From positions 1 to 64,000 of the forward strand of contig NZ_FNRQ01000002.1 in the NCBI RefSeq assembly GCF_900107685.1: a DNA stretch of 64,000 nt, in the 5' to 3' direction. Under the pieces are notes generated by a model. The model saw only the letters and a list, made by a program, of their open reading frames with translations. It was not told the origin of the DNA and did no database searches. The position numbers and the translations under genes are program-made. Below are positions 1-8,979 of the stretch, one piece after another. This DNA is from Paraburkholderia sartisoli (lineage in GTDB: Bacteria > Pseudomonadota > Gammaproteobacteria > Burkholderiales > Burkholderiaceae). Positions within the stretch are counted from its first letter, which is position 1. The number at the start of each line of letters is the position of its first letter.

Positions 1-607
1 CCCGAAGGATCCACCGCGCGTCGCGCATCAAGCGCCCACACTTATCGACTGTTAATTTTTAAAGATCAAGTCCGCGCCCACCACCCGAAACCGCGCCCAC
101 TTCCAACCACCCGGCACCGCTTCGTTGCACGTCGCTGCATCCGCAGCAGAGAAACGAGATTATGAAGAACGTTTGCTTGGTCGTCAACAGGTTTTTTTAA
201 CCACCCCACCCGCCCAGCGCCCCGCAAAGCCTTGCCCACTCTGGCTTCCCGCTTCCCCGCGCCTCCTTGCGAAAGCGCGAAAGATCGAGATTCTAGCCAC
301 CTCACTCGGCCCTGGCAAGCGTTATTTTTAAGAACGGTTTGAGAACAGAAATACCGCTCCTCAATACGGTGATTGTGGGGATTGGAGGGGCCCGACAAAC
401 ACTGGGGGCCACTTGCCTGTCTCGCCAGGCGACCATGTTTCCGTTCACCTCATCTCGCGTATTGCCGGGACACAGACGCCATCGGCCTGCCCATCCTTTA
501 TTACGGACACCCCGGTCTATATCTTCCGGTCACCCCCACGCAAATGATGTCTATGCACAGAAAAGAATAGAATGTAGGGCTCTGTGCACCCCAAACCTTC
601 TGGATTT
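1..607. other. Non-coding stretch at the window start
   Basis: I see no convincing gene here. The open frames present are short and have no recognisable motif or ribosome-binding site. Positions 40-70 are AT-rich, and 145-180 carries a run (cagcagagaaacgag, followed by an ATG-led 12-codon frame) that looks like spacer sequence rather than a gene. The wording reminds me of spacer around rRNA operons in Burkholderia, which is recollection only. A small hairpin (gcctg/caggc) lies near 416-431. A structured small RNA cannot be excluded. Confidence 0.4.
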
Positions 608-1822
608 ATGCGCTCGCGAATCGCCAAACGTCTCCCTCCTGATGCCGACAAGCTTGTCGGCCTCTCGCTCGCGCTGTTCGCGTCGGGCAGTCGCACCGAA
701 GACCGCTTCTGGGAAGCGAAGCTCGACGCGCTACTGGCCAGAATCGTCCGCAATGGCAACCAGACGACGCTGGACGCCGCCCTCGATCACCTGCAGCAAA
801 ATCACCCGGATGCATATGGCGCGCTCGCCGACATGGCGGAAACGCATAGCGAGTCGTTCCAGATCGATTTCGATGGCACACCACACGAAGCGCTGCTGAT
901 CGCCGCGCCAGTTCTCGCCTGGACGCGGTATGCGATTCCGTCGGGCCCGCTCAAAGGCGATGCGGCCGATGCCCTGCGCGCGCATCTGCAGGCGCATGTG
1001 CTGGCCGCCGACACGCGCGTCGCGCTGGCGCCGTTCCTGTACAGCATCGATCAGTTGCCGCGTCACCACGTGGAAACCTGGCGCGTGGCGCAACAACTCG
1101 CGCAGACGGCGTCCAGCGGTCACGGCGCGAAACTCAATCTTGGGGAACTGCCCGAAACATCGCCGATCCTCGCCGATCCGAGATTCCTGCTCGCCGTCGT
1201 CATTGCGCCCGTGGGCGCCCCGGTGTTTCGCTGGCAGGAAGAAGAACATGGCAATCGCATCGAGCGCGGCCAGTGTCTTGAACAATGGGCAACGCAAGGC
1301 GGCGCCAACCTGTCGGTCATCCTGCCAGGTTGTGAGTTCGAATGCCTGCTGCCGGACGCTTACTACTCGGCGTGCCGCGACGCGGATGAGCGCGTGCGTC
1401 CGCACACCGTCCGTACGGCCGTCCGCTATCTCTTCGACACAATTGGCGCTGCGCCCCAGGAATTGCGGGCAGTCGTCGCCGGATTCGGTGAGCGGCACAT
1501 CGACGAATATCGCGTCGGCTTTACCCGGCGCGGCAGCAACGACGTGATCTATGGCGTCGTGTGGCCGCTCTATGGCCGCGAAAACGGCGAGCCGGGTATC
1601 GACGAGGAACCGCAGGAAGCCGCCTCGAGCGACGGTCCGCTAGAAGAAATCGTCGCCCTGCTGAAAGAAACCGGTATTACGGAAGTCCGACGTCACGCCG
1701 GACGTTTCGAGCCAGAATACTGCGACGACTGTGGGGTACCGCTCTACGCGGATCCGCTTGGCGAGATCGTACATGCGGAAATGCCTGAAGACGCCGAGCC
1801 CGCGCAACCTCATTTTCACTGA
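608..1822 (+). CDS. Conserved hypothetical protein, probably DUF2863 family
   Basis: This 404-residue protein looks soluble, with no signal peptide and no membrane segment. The sequence resembles the betaproteobacterial DUF2863 family, whose function is unknown; I make that assignment from memory. The C-terminus carries a CxxC pair (C372 and C375, in CDDCGVPLYAD), which could be half of a metal-binding knuckle. The ATG at 608 was chosen over an upstream in-frame GTG at 584 because homologous proteins, as I recall, begin MRSRIAKRL. It stands alone upstream of a strong terminator, so it is probably monocistronic. Function cannot be inferred from the neighbours. Confidence 0.75.
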   Translation: MRSRIAKRLPPDADKLVGLSLALFASGSRTEDRFWEAKLDALLARIVRNGNQTTLDAALDHLQQNHPDAYGALADMAETHSESFQIDFDGTPHEALLIAAPVLAWTRYAIPSGPLKGDAADALRAHLQAHVLAADTRVALAPFLYSIDQLPRHHVETWRVAQQLAQTASSGHGAKLNLGELPETSPILADPRFLLAVVIAPVGAPVFRWQEEEHGNRIERGQCLEQWATQGGANLSVILPGCEFECLLPDAYYSACRDADERVRPHTVRTAVRYLFDTIGAAPQELRAVVAGFGERHIDEYRVGFTRRGSNDVIYGVVWPLYGRENGEPGIDEEPQEAASSDGPLEEIVALLKETGITEVRRHAGRFEPEYCDDCGVPLYADPLGEIVHAEMPEDAEPAQPHFH

Positions 1823-1842
1823 CGGCATCGTCGGATTCTGAC

Positions 1843-1870
1843 AGCCCCGCCGAGCGCGGGGCTTTTTCTT
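1843..1870 (+). terminator. Rho-independent terminator after the DUF2863-like gene
   Basis: A perfect 8-bp stem (agccccgc/gcggggct) with a 5-base loop is followed by a T-rich tail (ttttctt). It begins 21 bases after the stop codon. Confidence 0.9.
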
Positions 1871-2013
1871 AGCACGCATCCTATGCCTTTCGGACAGGCA
1901 GTCCGGCGGGATGGAATTTGTCATCATGGGACCGGTGGCGCATCACAGCGCGCCGGCACCTGCCGACCCGTGCGCATCGCGCCACCTCGACCGTCATCTG
2001 GAGGAGGCAACGC

Positions 2014-2868
2014 ATGCGTTTTACCGTATTCAACCCGGAAGCCGAGCGGCGCGAGGGGCTCAAGGCCCTGCTGAGGCAGATTGACCGGCAGGCGCGTTTC
2101 AGTGAGGCGCATGACTGGCGTCACGCAGACCGGACGTTGCGTCGGCTGAACCCGGATCTGCTGGTCATCGACTGGGAAAACGGGATGCGCATTGCCGACG
2201 CCCGTGCGCTCTTCGCAGCGCACCCCACGGTGCCGGTCGCCGTGCTGATCGACGACGCGTCTCCGTCCATCGTCCGCGCGCTGATCGACGAAGGTGCGCT
2301 CGGCGTGATCCCGCGACGGATGGACCATCGTCTGATTGTCCGGGCGTTTGAAATCGTGTTGCTGGGTGGTCACTACGTGCCGGCCGGCGCGCTCGCGCTC
2401 GAATCGCCGCCCGCCGTGCCCGAAGTGCCGGTTCGCCGCCGGGAAGCGGTGCTTCCGAGGCCCCGGCGAATGCGTCTGTCGAACGGACTGTCGCCGCGTC
2501 AGGAGCAGATCATGCGCTGCGTACACATGGGCAGTACCAACAAGATAATCGCGCGCACGCTCGGCATCAGCGAAGGTACGGTCAAGATTCATCTCGCCAG
2601 CATCTTCCAGCAACTCGGCGCGCCCAATCGGGCCGCCGCCGTCGCGATCTATAACGGCTGGCTCGCTGCCCAGCTCCAGGTGCTGCGTCCGGAGCACGAA
2701 AGCGCGCCGCGAGGCGTGCCCGGCCAGCATGGCGTCGTGCCGCTGCGGCGACCTCCAGGCCAACGGTTCAGATATCCGTTGCCCGCGAACGATGGCGGCG
2801 GCGCCCTCGCTGCTGCTGCCGAACCCATGATCCCGTTCGGCGATCCAGCTGCGGAAACCGGTAAGTGA
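2014..2868 (+). CDS. LuxR/NarL-type response regulator-like transcription factor
   Basis: The 284-residue protein has an N-terminal receiver-like domain (about 1-120), a Pro/Arg-rich linker, and a C-terminal LuxR helix-turn-helix at about 156-212 (LSPRQEQIMRCV, NKIIARTLGISEGTVKIHL). D48 or D53 lies where the phosphoacceptor Asp would be, but the usual acidic pocket near the N-terminus is not evident, so phosphorylation is uncertain. A 70-residue Pro/Arg/Ala-rich tail follows the HTH, which is unusual for this family. The ATG at 2014 was chosen because of the strong GGAGGAGG-like ribosome-binding site at 2000-2007. No partner histidine kinase is adjacent, so it is an orphan regulator with unknown targets. 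Confidence 0.85.
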   Translation: MRFTVFNPEAERREGLKALLRQIDRQARFSEAHDWRHADRTLRRLNPDLLVIDWENGMRIADARALFAAHPTVPVAVLIDDASPSIVRALIDEGALGVIPRRMDHRLIVRAFEIVLLGGHYVPAGALALESPPAVPEVPVRRREAVLPRPRRMRLSNGLSPRQEQIMRCVHMGSTNKIIARTLGISEGTVKIHLASIFQQLGAPNRAAAVAIYNGWLAAQLQVLRPEHESAPRGVPGQHGVVPLRRPPGQRFRYPLPANDGGGALAAAAEPMIPFGDPAAETGK

Positions 2869-3199
2869 CGACCACGGCCGACCTGCCCACACCGTCCACG
2901 CCCGGCATGTGCAGGCGTAAGGCGGAGTTCGCCAGGCTGGACTCGTCGGGCAACGTCCGGCGGCGTCGCTCAATCGCAACATCGGCCACGAAAGCCGCCT
3001 CGGTCCCGCGAGTCTGATCGATGTCGTCGAGCCGCCCCGCCGGCATCAGCATCCGCACATGCAGCGACCCAACGGCCTTCGGCGAGCCCGATTGCGACGC
3101 GTAACGCGGCCATCGGCGCAACGTGAACCGGACGCGGACAAGCCCCACCAGCACGGCTGGCACGGATTCCGCTCACCCGTTTCGACTTCCAGGAGTAAT
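2869..3199. other. Non-coding gap, possibly containing a decayed gene
   Basis: There is no plus-strand gene with a ribosome-binding site. On the minus strand an open frame (roughly 2768-3163) gives a fairly protein-like translation over 2850-3100, but it overlaps the 3' end of the LuxR-type gene. It has no good start site and no family I recognise. It may be a remnant or only an antisense reading of GC-rich DNA. A good ribosome-binding site (aggag, 3191-3195) ends the gap. Confidence 0.3.
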
Positions 3200-3883
3200 A
3201 TGAGATTCATGGGTTTCCTCTATACACCGCTGCCGTTCTGGGTCGCTGTCGGTGGCTGGATCGCCACTGCCGGCCTGCTCGCGCTTGCGCTTTGGAAAAA
3301 CCCATTCAAGCGTCTCCAGGACGCCACCTTGCAGCATGTCTGGCTCGCCTTGATCGTTGCGATGTCGGTACTCTGGGCAAGCAACGCATGGCTCGACGAC
3401 GGCACCGTCATGCACCTGCTTGGCGCCACACTCATCGTCACGCTCTTCGACTGGGCGCTCGCGCTGATCGCGATGGCCGCGGTCACGGGTATCGCCGCTG
3501 TGATCTTCGACGCGCCCTGGCAAGGTATCGCCCTCACCTTCCTGATATTCGGCGCGTTGCCCGTCGCGGTCTCCACGATTCTGCAACGGGCGATCGTCAA
3601 GTGGCTGCCGCGCAACCTGTTCGTCTTCATCCTGGGTCAGGGCTTCATCTCGCCCGCTATCGCGGTGACCATCGCCGCGATCGCCGCAGTGGCCTCGCAT
3701 GTCGCGCTGGCCGACGGCTCGATGACCGTCGTACCCGCGGGTTATATGTTCAGCGTCTTTCTGCTCGCTTCGGGCGAAGCGTGGTTCACCGGCATGTCCA
3801 CGGCACTGATCGCGGTTTATCGTCCAGCGTGGGTCACGACGTACGACGTGCGTCGCTATCGCCTCGGCGGACCTCGCATCTGA
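3200..3883 (+). CDS. CbiM-like integral membrane protein (ECF transporter permease family)
   Basis: This 227-residue protein is very hydrophobic, with about six membrane segments. It resembles the proteobacterial group of CbiM-related proteins annotated as energy-coupling factor transporter permeases. Known CbiM proteins are the substrate-binding membrane part of cobalt importers. The N-terminal metal-binding His of true CbiM (Met-His start) is absent here, since the protein begins MRFMGFLYTPLPF, so cobalt or nickel transport is not supported. No ATPase, CbiQ or cobalamin gene is nearby. The start is set by the AGGAG at 3191-3195. Substrate and function are unknown. Confidence 0.65.
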   Translation: MRFMGFLYTPLPFWVAVGGWIATAGLLALALWKNPFKRLQDATLQHVWLALIVAMSVLWASNAWLDDGTVMHLLGATLIVTLFDWALALIAMAAVTGIAAVIFDAPWQGIALTFLIFGALPVAVSTILQRAIVKWLPRNLFVFILGQGFISPAIAVTIAAIAAVASHVALADGSMTVVPAGYMFSVFLLASGEAWFTGMSTALIAVYRPAWVTTYDVRRYRLGGPRI

Positions 3884-4300
3884 ACCTGTGGGTCCGTGAA
3901 ACCCGGGGTATGCAGATATCCCGCGAAAAGCGTGACCGCGAATGCCCGGCCGGAACATCGCCGCACATAAGACCAGGACACAACGCAGCGCGTGATGTTG
4001 CATGGCAGCGCATGGGAGCAGGTCCGCGCAGGCCGCCTTGAGCCACGCGACCCACGGCTACCCGCGGCTACCCGCGCGAGATGAGTGGAGCACTGCGCAT
4101 AATCCGTCGAAGTCATCCCACGTATTGCTTCGCGACAACGATTGAACCGGTAACGAACTGATGGCATGGAGTCGACAGCCCTGCACACATCGCATCACTC
4201 CGGCTTTTCCAGCAGAATGTGTCAAATATTTTGTGTCAGGATTGAACTCCTCTCCCCCGCGAGGCATCTTACGTGCCTGATGTTTTATAAGCCTTGATAG
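3884..4300. other. Non-coding gap of about 417 bases
   Basis: I see no gene with a ribosome-binding site. A short tandem duplication (cggctacccg twice) lies around 4053-4074. Positions 4150-4290 are relatively AT-rich and probably contain the promoter of the following secreted-protein gene, but no clear -35/-10 pair stands out. Confidence 0.4.
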
Positions 4301-4912
4301 ATGGATCGCACCAACGCACCGCGCCGATTGCTGCGGTTGGTCGGCCGGCTCGCGGCGATTGCAGCGGGCTCCGTGCTCGTTTGCACAGCGCCAGCCTCCG
4401 CTGATCAGCTCGAACAGCACAACGAACTCGTCAACCGGTTCGTCCATGACCTGCACGCCGACCCGCTCGTCGCGGACTGTGCCGCGCACGCCAATTTTGT
4501 CGCCAGTACCTCGACCGCCTTCGATCACGTCGAATTCCCACCCAGTTCCTTCGACAGCGCGCACTCTTCGATCACGCCGTGGAACGACTCGTTCGACGAA
4601 GGCAAGCAGCGCGTCAAGGTCGACAGCATCGTGACCGTCGAAGGTCTGGGCGTGCCGCAAAGCGGCAGTGGGTCGCCGATGGACCTCAAGTTCCGCTGCG
4701 GCTACCTCGGCACCCAGATGCTGGCGTTCAGCTGGAATGATCCGGTACCGCCGGCGAGAGCACGCGGCGCGCCGTCGGGTAGCCACAAGAAGAAAGGCTC
4801 GAAAGGCAAGCATTCGTCGGGCAAGAAATCGACCGGCAAGGTTTCGGCCGCAACGGGAAAGTCGACCGGCAAGTCCACGTCGAAATCGTCAGCGAAGAAA
4901 AAGCCGCAGTGA
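4301..4912 (+). CDS. Secreted protein with Lys/Ser-rich tail, possibly BspC-domain family
   Basis: The 203-residue protein starts with a typical signal peptide: Arg-rich n-region, hydrophobic 16-30, and an Ala-Ser-Ala cleavage motif at 32-34. The mature part holds two Cys residues (C60, and one in LKFRCGYLG) that could form a disulfide. From about residue 155 the chain becomes a low-complexity basic tail of repeated Lys, Ser, Gly and Thr, reminiscent of histone H1-like or RNA/LPS-binding tails. The body looks like the Burkholderia proteins labelled BspC-domain, recalled with low certainty. It has no operon partners; the next gene is convergent. It is probably periplasmic or exported, with unknown function. 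Confidence 0.7.
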   Translation: MDRTNAPRRLLRLVGRLAAIAAGSVLVCTAPASADQLEQHNELVNRFVHDLHADPLVADCAAHANFVASTSTAFDHVEFPPSSFDSAHSSITPWNDSFDEGKQRVKVDSIVTVEGLGVPQSGSGSPMDLKFRCGYLGTQMLAFSWNDPVPPARARGAPSGSHKKKGSKGKHSSGKKSTGKVSAATGKSTGKSTSKSSAKKKPQ

Positions 4913-4994
4913 GCTGAGCGGGCATCTTCAGATTGTCGCGCCCGCCAGGGCTACACCTCGTGGTCGGTCGTACGCCGGTGTTCAACGCCGGGCT

Positions 4995-5033
4995 AAACAA
5001 AAAACGGGGAACACGCCATGCACGCGTTCCCCG
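4995..5033 (-). terminator. Rho-independent terminator for the carboxypeptidase gene
   Basis: The stem cggggaac/gttccccg (5005-5012 with 5026-5033) is followed, on the minus strand, by a T-rich run (complement of aaacaaaaaa). It sits between convergent genes and may also stop plus-strand transcription. Confidence 0.75.
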
Positions 5034-5146
5034 CTTTCCGTCCTGCTGGATACGACCCAATTTGCCCTGATCGACAGGCAAGGCCAAGCCGACCTTATGG
5101 CTTCGCCTGACGCCAACCTCGCGCCACCCTCACATCAGCTTCAAGC

Positions 5147-6313
5147 TCACGCGAACGTCTCGACGTGCCGCAAGATCGCGTGCAGCATCGCCGCGCCCAG
5201 CGACGCGCTGCGCTCGCCATTCCAGCCCACCCGCTCGTCGGGCAGGTTCGCGTTGTCCTTGAACGGCATCTCCAGCGTCAGCGACAGGCAACCGAACTCA
5301 TTGCCGACGTACTTCGATGCGAGCTTCAGCGCGTCCTGCCGATACTTGCTCGACTCGTAGCCGTACTTGTCCTGAAAGTCCGGGCTCGCCTGTTTGAACG
5401 CCTCGATAAAGGCCTTCTGCTCCTCGCCCTGCTTTTCGGTGAACCCCGGCAGCATTTCCGAGCCCGCCACGAACACGTACGGCAGCGCCTCGTCGCCGTG
5501 GATGTCGAAGAAGAGATCGCAACCCGTCGCGTGAATCGCGTCGCGCACGAGCAGCACTTCGGGGCTGCGCGCGGCATCAGGCTCCATCCATTCGCGATTC
5601 AGGTTGGCGCCGGCGGCGTTCGTGCGCAGGTTGCCGTGCGCGCTGCCATCCGGATTCATGTTGGGCACGATGTGAAACACCGCGTGTTCATAGAGCCGGC
5701 GCGCGACCGGATCGCCGGCCCAGTCGCCCCAGCCGGCCAGACGTTTGACGAGGCCCTCGACGAACCACTCCGCCATCGTCTCGCCCGGATGCTGGCGCGC
5801 GATGATCCAGATTTTTTTCTTCGGCTTGAGCGTGCCGTCTTCGGCGAGATCCGGCGTGCCGAGCGTGAGCAGCGGCATCGGCCGGCCTTCGACCGTCTGG
5901 CCGAGTTCGGTCAGCGTCGCGTGCGGCATCTGCTGCACCGCGCCGAGAAATTCCGAATGACGCTCCTCGCTGTACGGCTCGAAATACGCGTAGTGAATGC
6001 TGTCGAAGTCGGGCGTGTGGTCGATCGTCAGCGCGCGGCCGTCGTACGACGTCGGCACGCGGAACCAGTTCACGCGGTCGTAGCTCGCCATCGCGTTGTA
6101 GCCGCGCCAGCCTTCGGCGAACGCGCACTCGTGGGCGTTCTCGAAGGTCATCACGCAGCGTTCGCCCGCCGCGCCCGCGAGCCGGAAGTAGAACCACTGC
6201 GCGAAGTCGGCGTGACTGTCGCGTCGCACGCGCAGGCGGATGTCGTCCGGCTGCGCGCAGGACACGATCTCGATCGCGCCCGCGTCGAAATTACTGGTAA
6301 TCGAAATCGTCAT
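5147..6313 (-). CDS. M14-family zinc carboxypeptidase (cytosolic carboxypeptidase-like)
   Basis: The 388-residue protein has a beta-rich N-terminal M14-associated domain (about 1-125) and a catalytic zinc-peptidase domain (about 130-388). The zinc ligands are readable: H175 and E178 in the HPGE motif, and H272 in DIHGDE. Substrate-binding elements include NMNPDG (218-223) and LNREW (238-242), and the general base is probably E348 in LTLEMPF. There is no signal peptide, so it should act in the cytoplasm, trimming C-terminal residues from peptides or proteins. The actual substrate is unknown. yaaA lies 52 bases upstream on the same strand, so the two may be co-transcribed. Confidence 0.88.
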   Translation of the reverse strand: MTISITSNFDAGAIEIVSCAQPDDIRLRVRRDSHADFAQWFYFRLAGAAGERCVMTFENAHECAFAEGWRGYNAMASYDRVNWFRVPTSYDGRALTIDHTPDFDSIHYAYFEPYSEERHSEFLGAVQQMPHATLTELGQTVEGRPMPLLTLGTPDLAEDGTLKPKKKIWIIARQHPGETMAEWFVEGLVKRLAGWGDWAGDPVARRLYEHAVFHIVPNMNPDGSAHGNLRTNAAGANLNREWMEPDAARSPEVLLVRDAIHATGCDLFFDIHGDEALPYVFVAGSEMLPGFTEKQGEEQKAFIEAFKQASPDFQDKYGYESSKYRQDALKLASKYVGNEFGCLSLTLEMPFKDNANLPDERVGWNGERSASLGAAMLHAILRHVETFA

Positions 6314-6365
6314 GGTCTTGCCCTGCCTGTCGTGCGTGATATGCGTCGGATACGTGGCGTCGCGC

Positions 6366-7148
6366 TTACTGCGCGATGCGCCGGCGAAATACGTAGGTGG
6401 AATCGTTCGATGCGTCGGCGTCGAACGCGTAGCCTTCCGCGTCGAAGCCCTTCAGCGCTTCTGGCGCGTCGAAGCGGTTCTCGACCGCGTAGCGCGCCAT
6501 CAGGCCGCGCGCGCGTTTCGCATGGAAGCTGATGATCTTGTAGCGACCGCCCTTCCAGTCCTCGAACACGGGCGTGATCACCGGTGCGTCGAGCAGCTTC
6601 GGCTTGACGGACCTGAAGTACTCGTTCGACGCGCAGTTCACCAGAATCCGCGCCGCGCCCGCGTTCTTCTTCAACTGGGCGTTGAGCGCCTGCGTGATGC
6701 GCTCACCCCAGAATGCGTACAGATCCTTGCCCCGCGTGTTCTCGAAACGGGTGCCCATTTCCAGGCGATACGGCTGCAACAGGTCGAGCGGACGCAGCAG
6801 TCCATACAACCCTGACAGCACGCGCACATGCTTTTGCGCATAGTCGAGATCGGCGGCCGAGAGCGACTTCGCGTCGAAACCTTCGTATACGTCGCCGTTG
6901 AACGCGAGCACGGCCTGTTTCGCGTTACGCGTGTCGAATTTCTCCGACCAGTCGGCGTAGCGCTGGAAGTTCAGGCGCGCGAGCGGATCGGAAATGTCCA
7001 TCAACGTGGCGATCTGCTGCGGCGACAGGCGCCGCAATCCGTCGATCAGTTCGGCGGCGTCATCGACAAAATCGGGAATCGTGTGCTTTTTGACGTGCGG
7101 GGGTGTTTCGTAGTCGAGCGATTTGGCCGGCGACAGAACGATTATCAT
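6366..7148 (-). CDS. yaaA: Peroxide stress resistance protein YaaA
   Basis: The 260-residue length and the N-terminus [14 protein letters not shown] are typical of YaaA (DUF328), as are the internal motifs [16 protein letters not shown] and [12 protein letters not shown]. In E. coli YaaA lowers free intracellular iron during hydrogen peroxide stress and binds DNA with a helix-hairpin-helix-like fold; its biochemical activity is not settled. No OxyR site could be identified by eye. It is divergent from the PIN-domain gene, with only 57 bases between the start codons, so the two promoters must overlap. Confidence 0.93.
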   Translation of the reverse strand: MIIVLSPAKSLDYETPPHVKKHTIPDFVDDAAELIDGLRRLSPQQIATLMDISDPLARLNFQRYADWSEKFDTRNAKQAVLAFNGDVYEGFDAKSLSAADLDYAQKHVRVLSGLYGLLRPLDLLQPYRLEMGTRFENTRGKDLYAFWGERITQALNAQLKKNAGAARILVNCASNEYFRSVKPKLLDAPVITPVFEDWKGGRYKIISFHAKRARGLMARYAVENRFDAPEALKGFDAEGYAFDADASNDSTYVFRRRIAQ

Positions 7149-7205
7149 AGAGGCTTACAGGCACGCCGTGCCTGACGGTCAAAGACGAAACCACGATTGT
7201 AACGA

Positions 7206-7718
7206 ATGCACGGTTCCGATGCCTCACGCGGGGCGCTCCGCGATGTCCCTCTCGTCGTGCTCGATTCGAATGTATGGATCGACATCCTCGTGTTCGACGA
7301 CCCTCATACCCGTCCGATCCGCGCGGCGCTCGAAAGCGGCGCGTTGAAGGCGCTGATCGACGCGCGCTGTCTCGCTGAACTGACGTACGTGCTCGATTAC
7401 CCCCAGTTCGCGCGGCGCGAGATCGACAAGGCCGCGGCGCTCGACACGCTCGCGCGCCTCTGCCAGCGGGTCGCGCCGCCCGCGCCCGCCGAAGACGCCC
7501 GGCCACTGCCGAAGTGCAAGGATCGCGACGACCAGAAGTTTCTCGAACTCGCGCATGCCGTAGAGGCCGACTGGCTGGTCTCGAAAGACCGCGCGGTGCT
7601 GAAGCTGGCAAAGCGTATCGCGCGTGATTTCGGGTTTCAGATCGCGCAGCCGGCGCCGTTCGTCGCGGCCTGCCTGCTGCCGGACAAAACACCCGCCGAA
7701 GCGCCCTCGCCCGCCTGA
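7206..7718 (+). CDS. PIN-domain protein, putative toxin component without visible antitoxin
   Basis: The 170-residue protein carries the acidic PIN nuclease residues: D20 in VVLDSNVWID, E58 in CLAELTY, D106/D109 in KCKDRDDQKF, and D128 in LVSKDR. PIN domains are Mg2+-dependent RNases. This one matches the group annotated as putative toxin-antitoxin system toxin, PIN family. The 57 bases upstream cannot encode an antitoxin, and the downstream gene is an aminotransferase, so no cognate antitoxin is adjacent. It may be a housekeeping RNase rather than a toxin. A start nearer to VPLVVLDSN is possible. Confidence 0.85.
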   Translation: MHGSDASRGALRDVPLVVLDSNVWIDILVFDDPHTRPIRAALESGALKALIDARCLAELTYVLDYPQFARREIDKAAALDTLARLCQRVAPPAPAEDARPLPKCKDRDDQKFLELAHAVEADWLVSKDRAVLKLAKRIARDFGFQIAQPAPFVAACLLPDKTPAEAPSPA

Positions 7719-7792
7719 CCGGCACGTCGCGACAGATTTCCGCAGGTTCTCTCCGATACTCACCGCCCATCGTCCACGTTCCAGACCGCGCC

Positions 7793-8974
7793 ATGAATGC
7801 ACCGCACACCACGCCCACCACGCCTGCGACTCCGACCTTTCCGTCCCGTCTGCCGAACGTCGGCACGACGATCTTCACCGTGATGAGCGCGCTCGCCACG
7901 CAAAAAGGCGCCGTGAACCTCGGCCAGGGCTTTCCGGATTTCAACTGCGATCCGCGCATCGTGGATGCGGTGAGCGACGCGATGCGCGAGGGCCACAACC
8001 AGTATCCGCCGATGGCCGGCCTCGCGCCGCTACGCCAGGCGATCTCGGACAAGATCGCGAACCTGTACGGCCGCCGCTACGACGCCGACAGTGAAATCAC
8101 GGTGACGGCCGGCGCCACGCAGGCGCTGCTCACCGCGATCCTGAGTACGGTCCATCCGGGCGACGAAGTGATCGTCGTCGAACCGACGTACGACAGCTAT
8201 CTGCCGTCGATCGAACTCGCGGGCGGCAAGCCGGTGTTCGTCACGCTCGAAGCGCCCGACTACACGATCCCGTTCGACAGGCTCGCGGCCGCGATCACGC
8301 CCCGGACACGTCTGCTGCTGATCAATACGCCGCACAATCCGACGGGCACCGTCTGGCGCGCGGAGGACATGCAGAAGCTGGAAGACATCGTGCGCGGCAC
8401 CAACGTGCTGATTCTCTCGGACGAAGTCTACGAACACATGGTCTACGACGGCGCGCCGCACGAAAGCGTGGCGCGCTATCCGGAACTCGCGCAACGCAGT
8501 TTCGTTGTGTCGAGCTTCGGCAAGACGTATCACGTGACGGGCTGGAAAGTCGGCTACGTCGCGGCGCCCGCTGCGTTGACGGCGGAGTTCCGCAAGGTGC
8601 ATCAGTTCAACGTGTTCACCGTGAATACGCCGATGCAGCTCGGCCTCGCGCGCTACATGCAGGACCCGGCGCCGTATCTCGACCTGCCGGCGTTCTATCA
8701 GAAGAAGCGCGACTTCTTCCGCGCGGGTCTCGCGAATTCGCGCTTCCGTCTGCTGCCGTGTGAAGGCACGTACTTCCAGTGCGTCGATTACTCGGCGATC
8801 AGCGATCTGCCCGAAGTGGAATTCGCGCAATGGCTGACCGGCGAAATCGGCGTGGCGGCGATTCCCGTGTCGGCGTTCTATCACGCGCCGCACGAATCGG
8901 GCGTCGTGCGCTTCTGCTTCGCGAAGCAGGAGAGCACGCTCGCCACCGCGCTCGAACGGCTGGCGCGTCTTTGA
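7793..8974 (+). CDS. PLP-dependent aminotransferase, YbdL (methionine aminotransferase) type
   Basis: The 393-residue protein is a fold-type I class I/II aminotransferase. The Schiff-base lysine is K244 in SSFGKTYHVTGWK. Other cofactor contacts are N182 in NTPHNPTG, D210 and Y213 in LSDEVYEH, and the carboxylate-binding Arg in GVVRFCF. The Phe/Gly-rich start (VNLGQGFPDF) and the GKTYHVTGWK variant are typical of YbdL, which prefers methionine, histidine and phenylalanine with a 2-oxo acid. It probably acts in the methionine salvage step that recycles 2-oxo-4-methylthiobutyrate; no other salvage genes are adjacent. It is followed by a long hairpin. Confidence 0.88.
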   Translation: MNAPHTTPTTPATPTFPSRLPNVGTTIFTVMSALATQKGAVNLGQGFPDFNCDPRIVDAVSDAMREGHNQYPPMAGLAPLRQAISDKIANLYGRRYDADSEITVTAGATQALLTAILSTVHPGDEVIVVEPTYDSYLPSIELAGGKPVFVTLEAPDYTIPFDRLAAAITPRTRLLLINTPHNPTGTVWRAEDMQKLEDIVRGTNVLILSDEVYEHMVYDGAPHESVARYPELAQRSFVVSSFGKTYHVTGWKVGYVAAPAALTAEFRKVHQFNVFTVNTPMQLGLARYMQDPAPYLDLPAFYQKKRDFFRAGLANSRFRLLPCEGTYFQCVDYSAISDLPEVEFAQWLTGEIGVAAIPVSAFYHAPHESGVVRFCFAKQESTLATALERLARL

Positions 8975-8979
8975 TCCGG

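Noticed and set aside
66..398. A 110-codon minus-strand frame in the first 400 bases
   Set aside because: No ribosome-binding site, no recognisable motif and poor codon pattern.
5165..6532. A 455-codon plus-strand frame opposite the M14 carboxypeptidase
   Set aside because: The minus-strand gene has complete zinc-ligand motifs; the plus frame is an Arg/Val-rich mirror.
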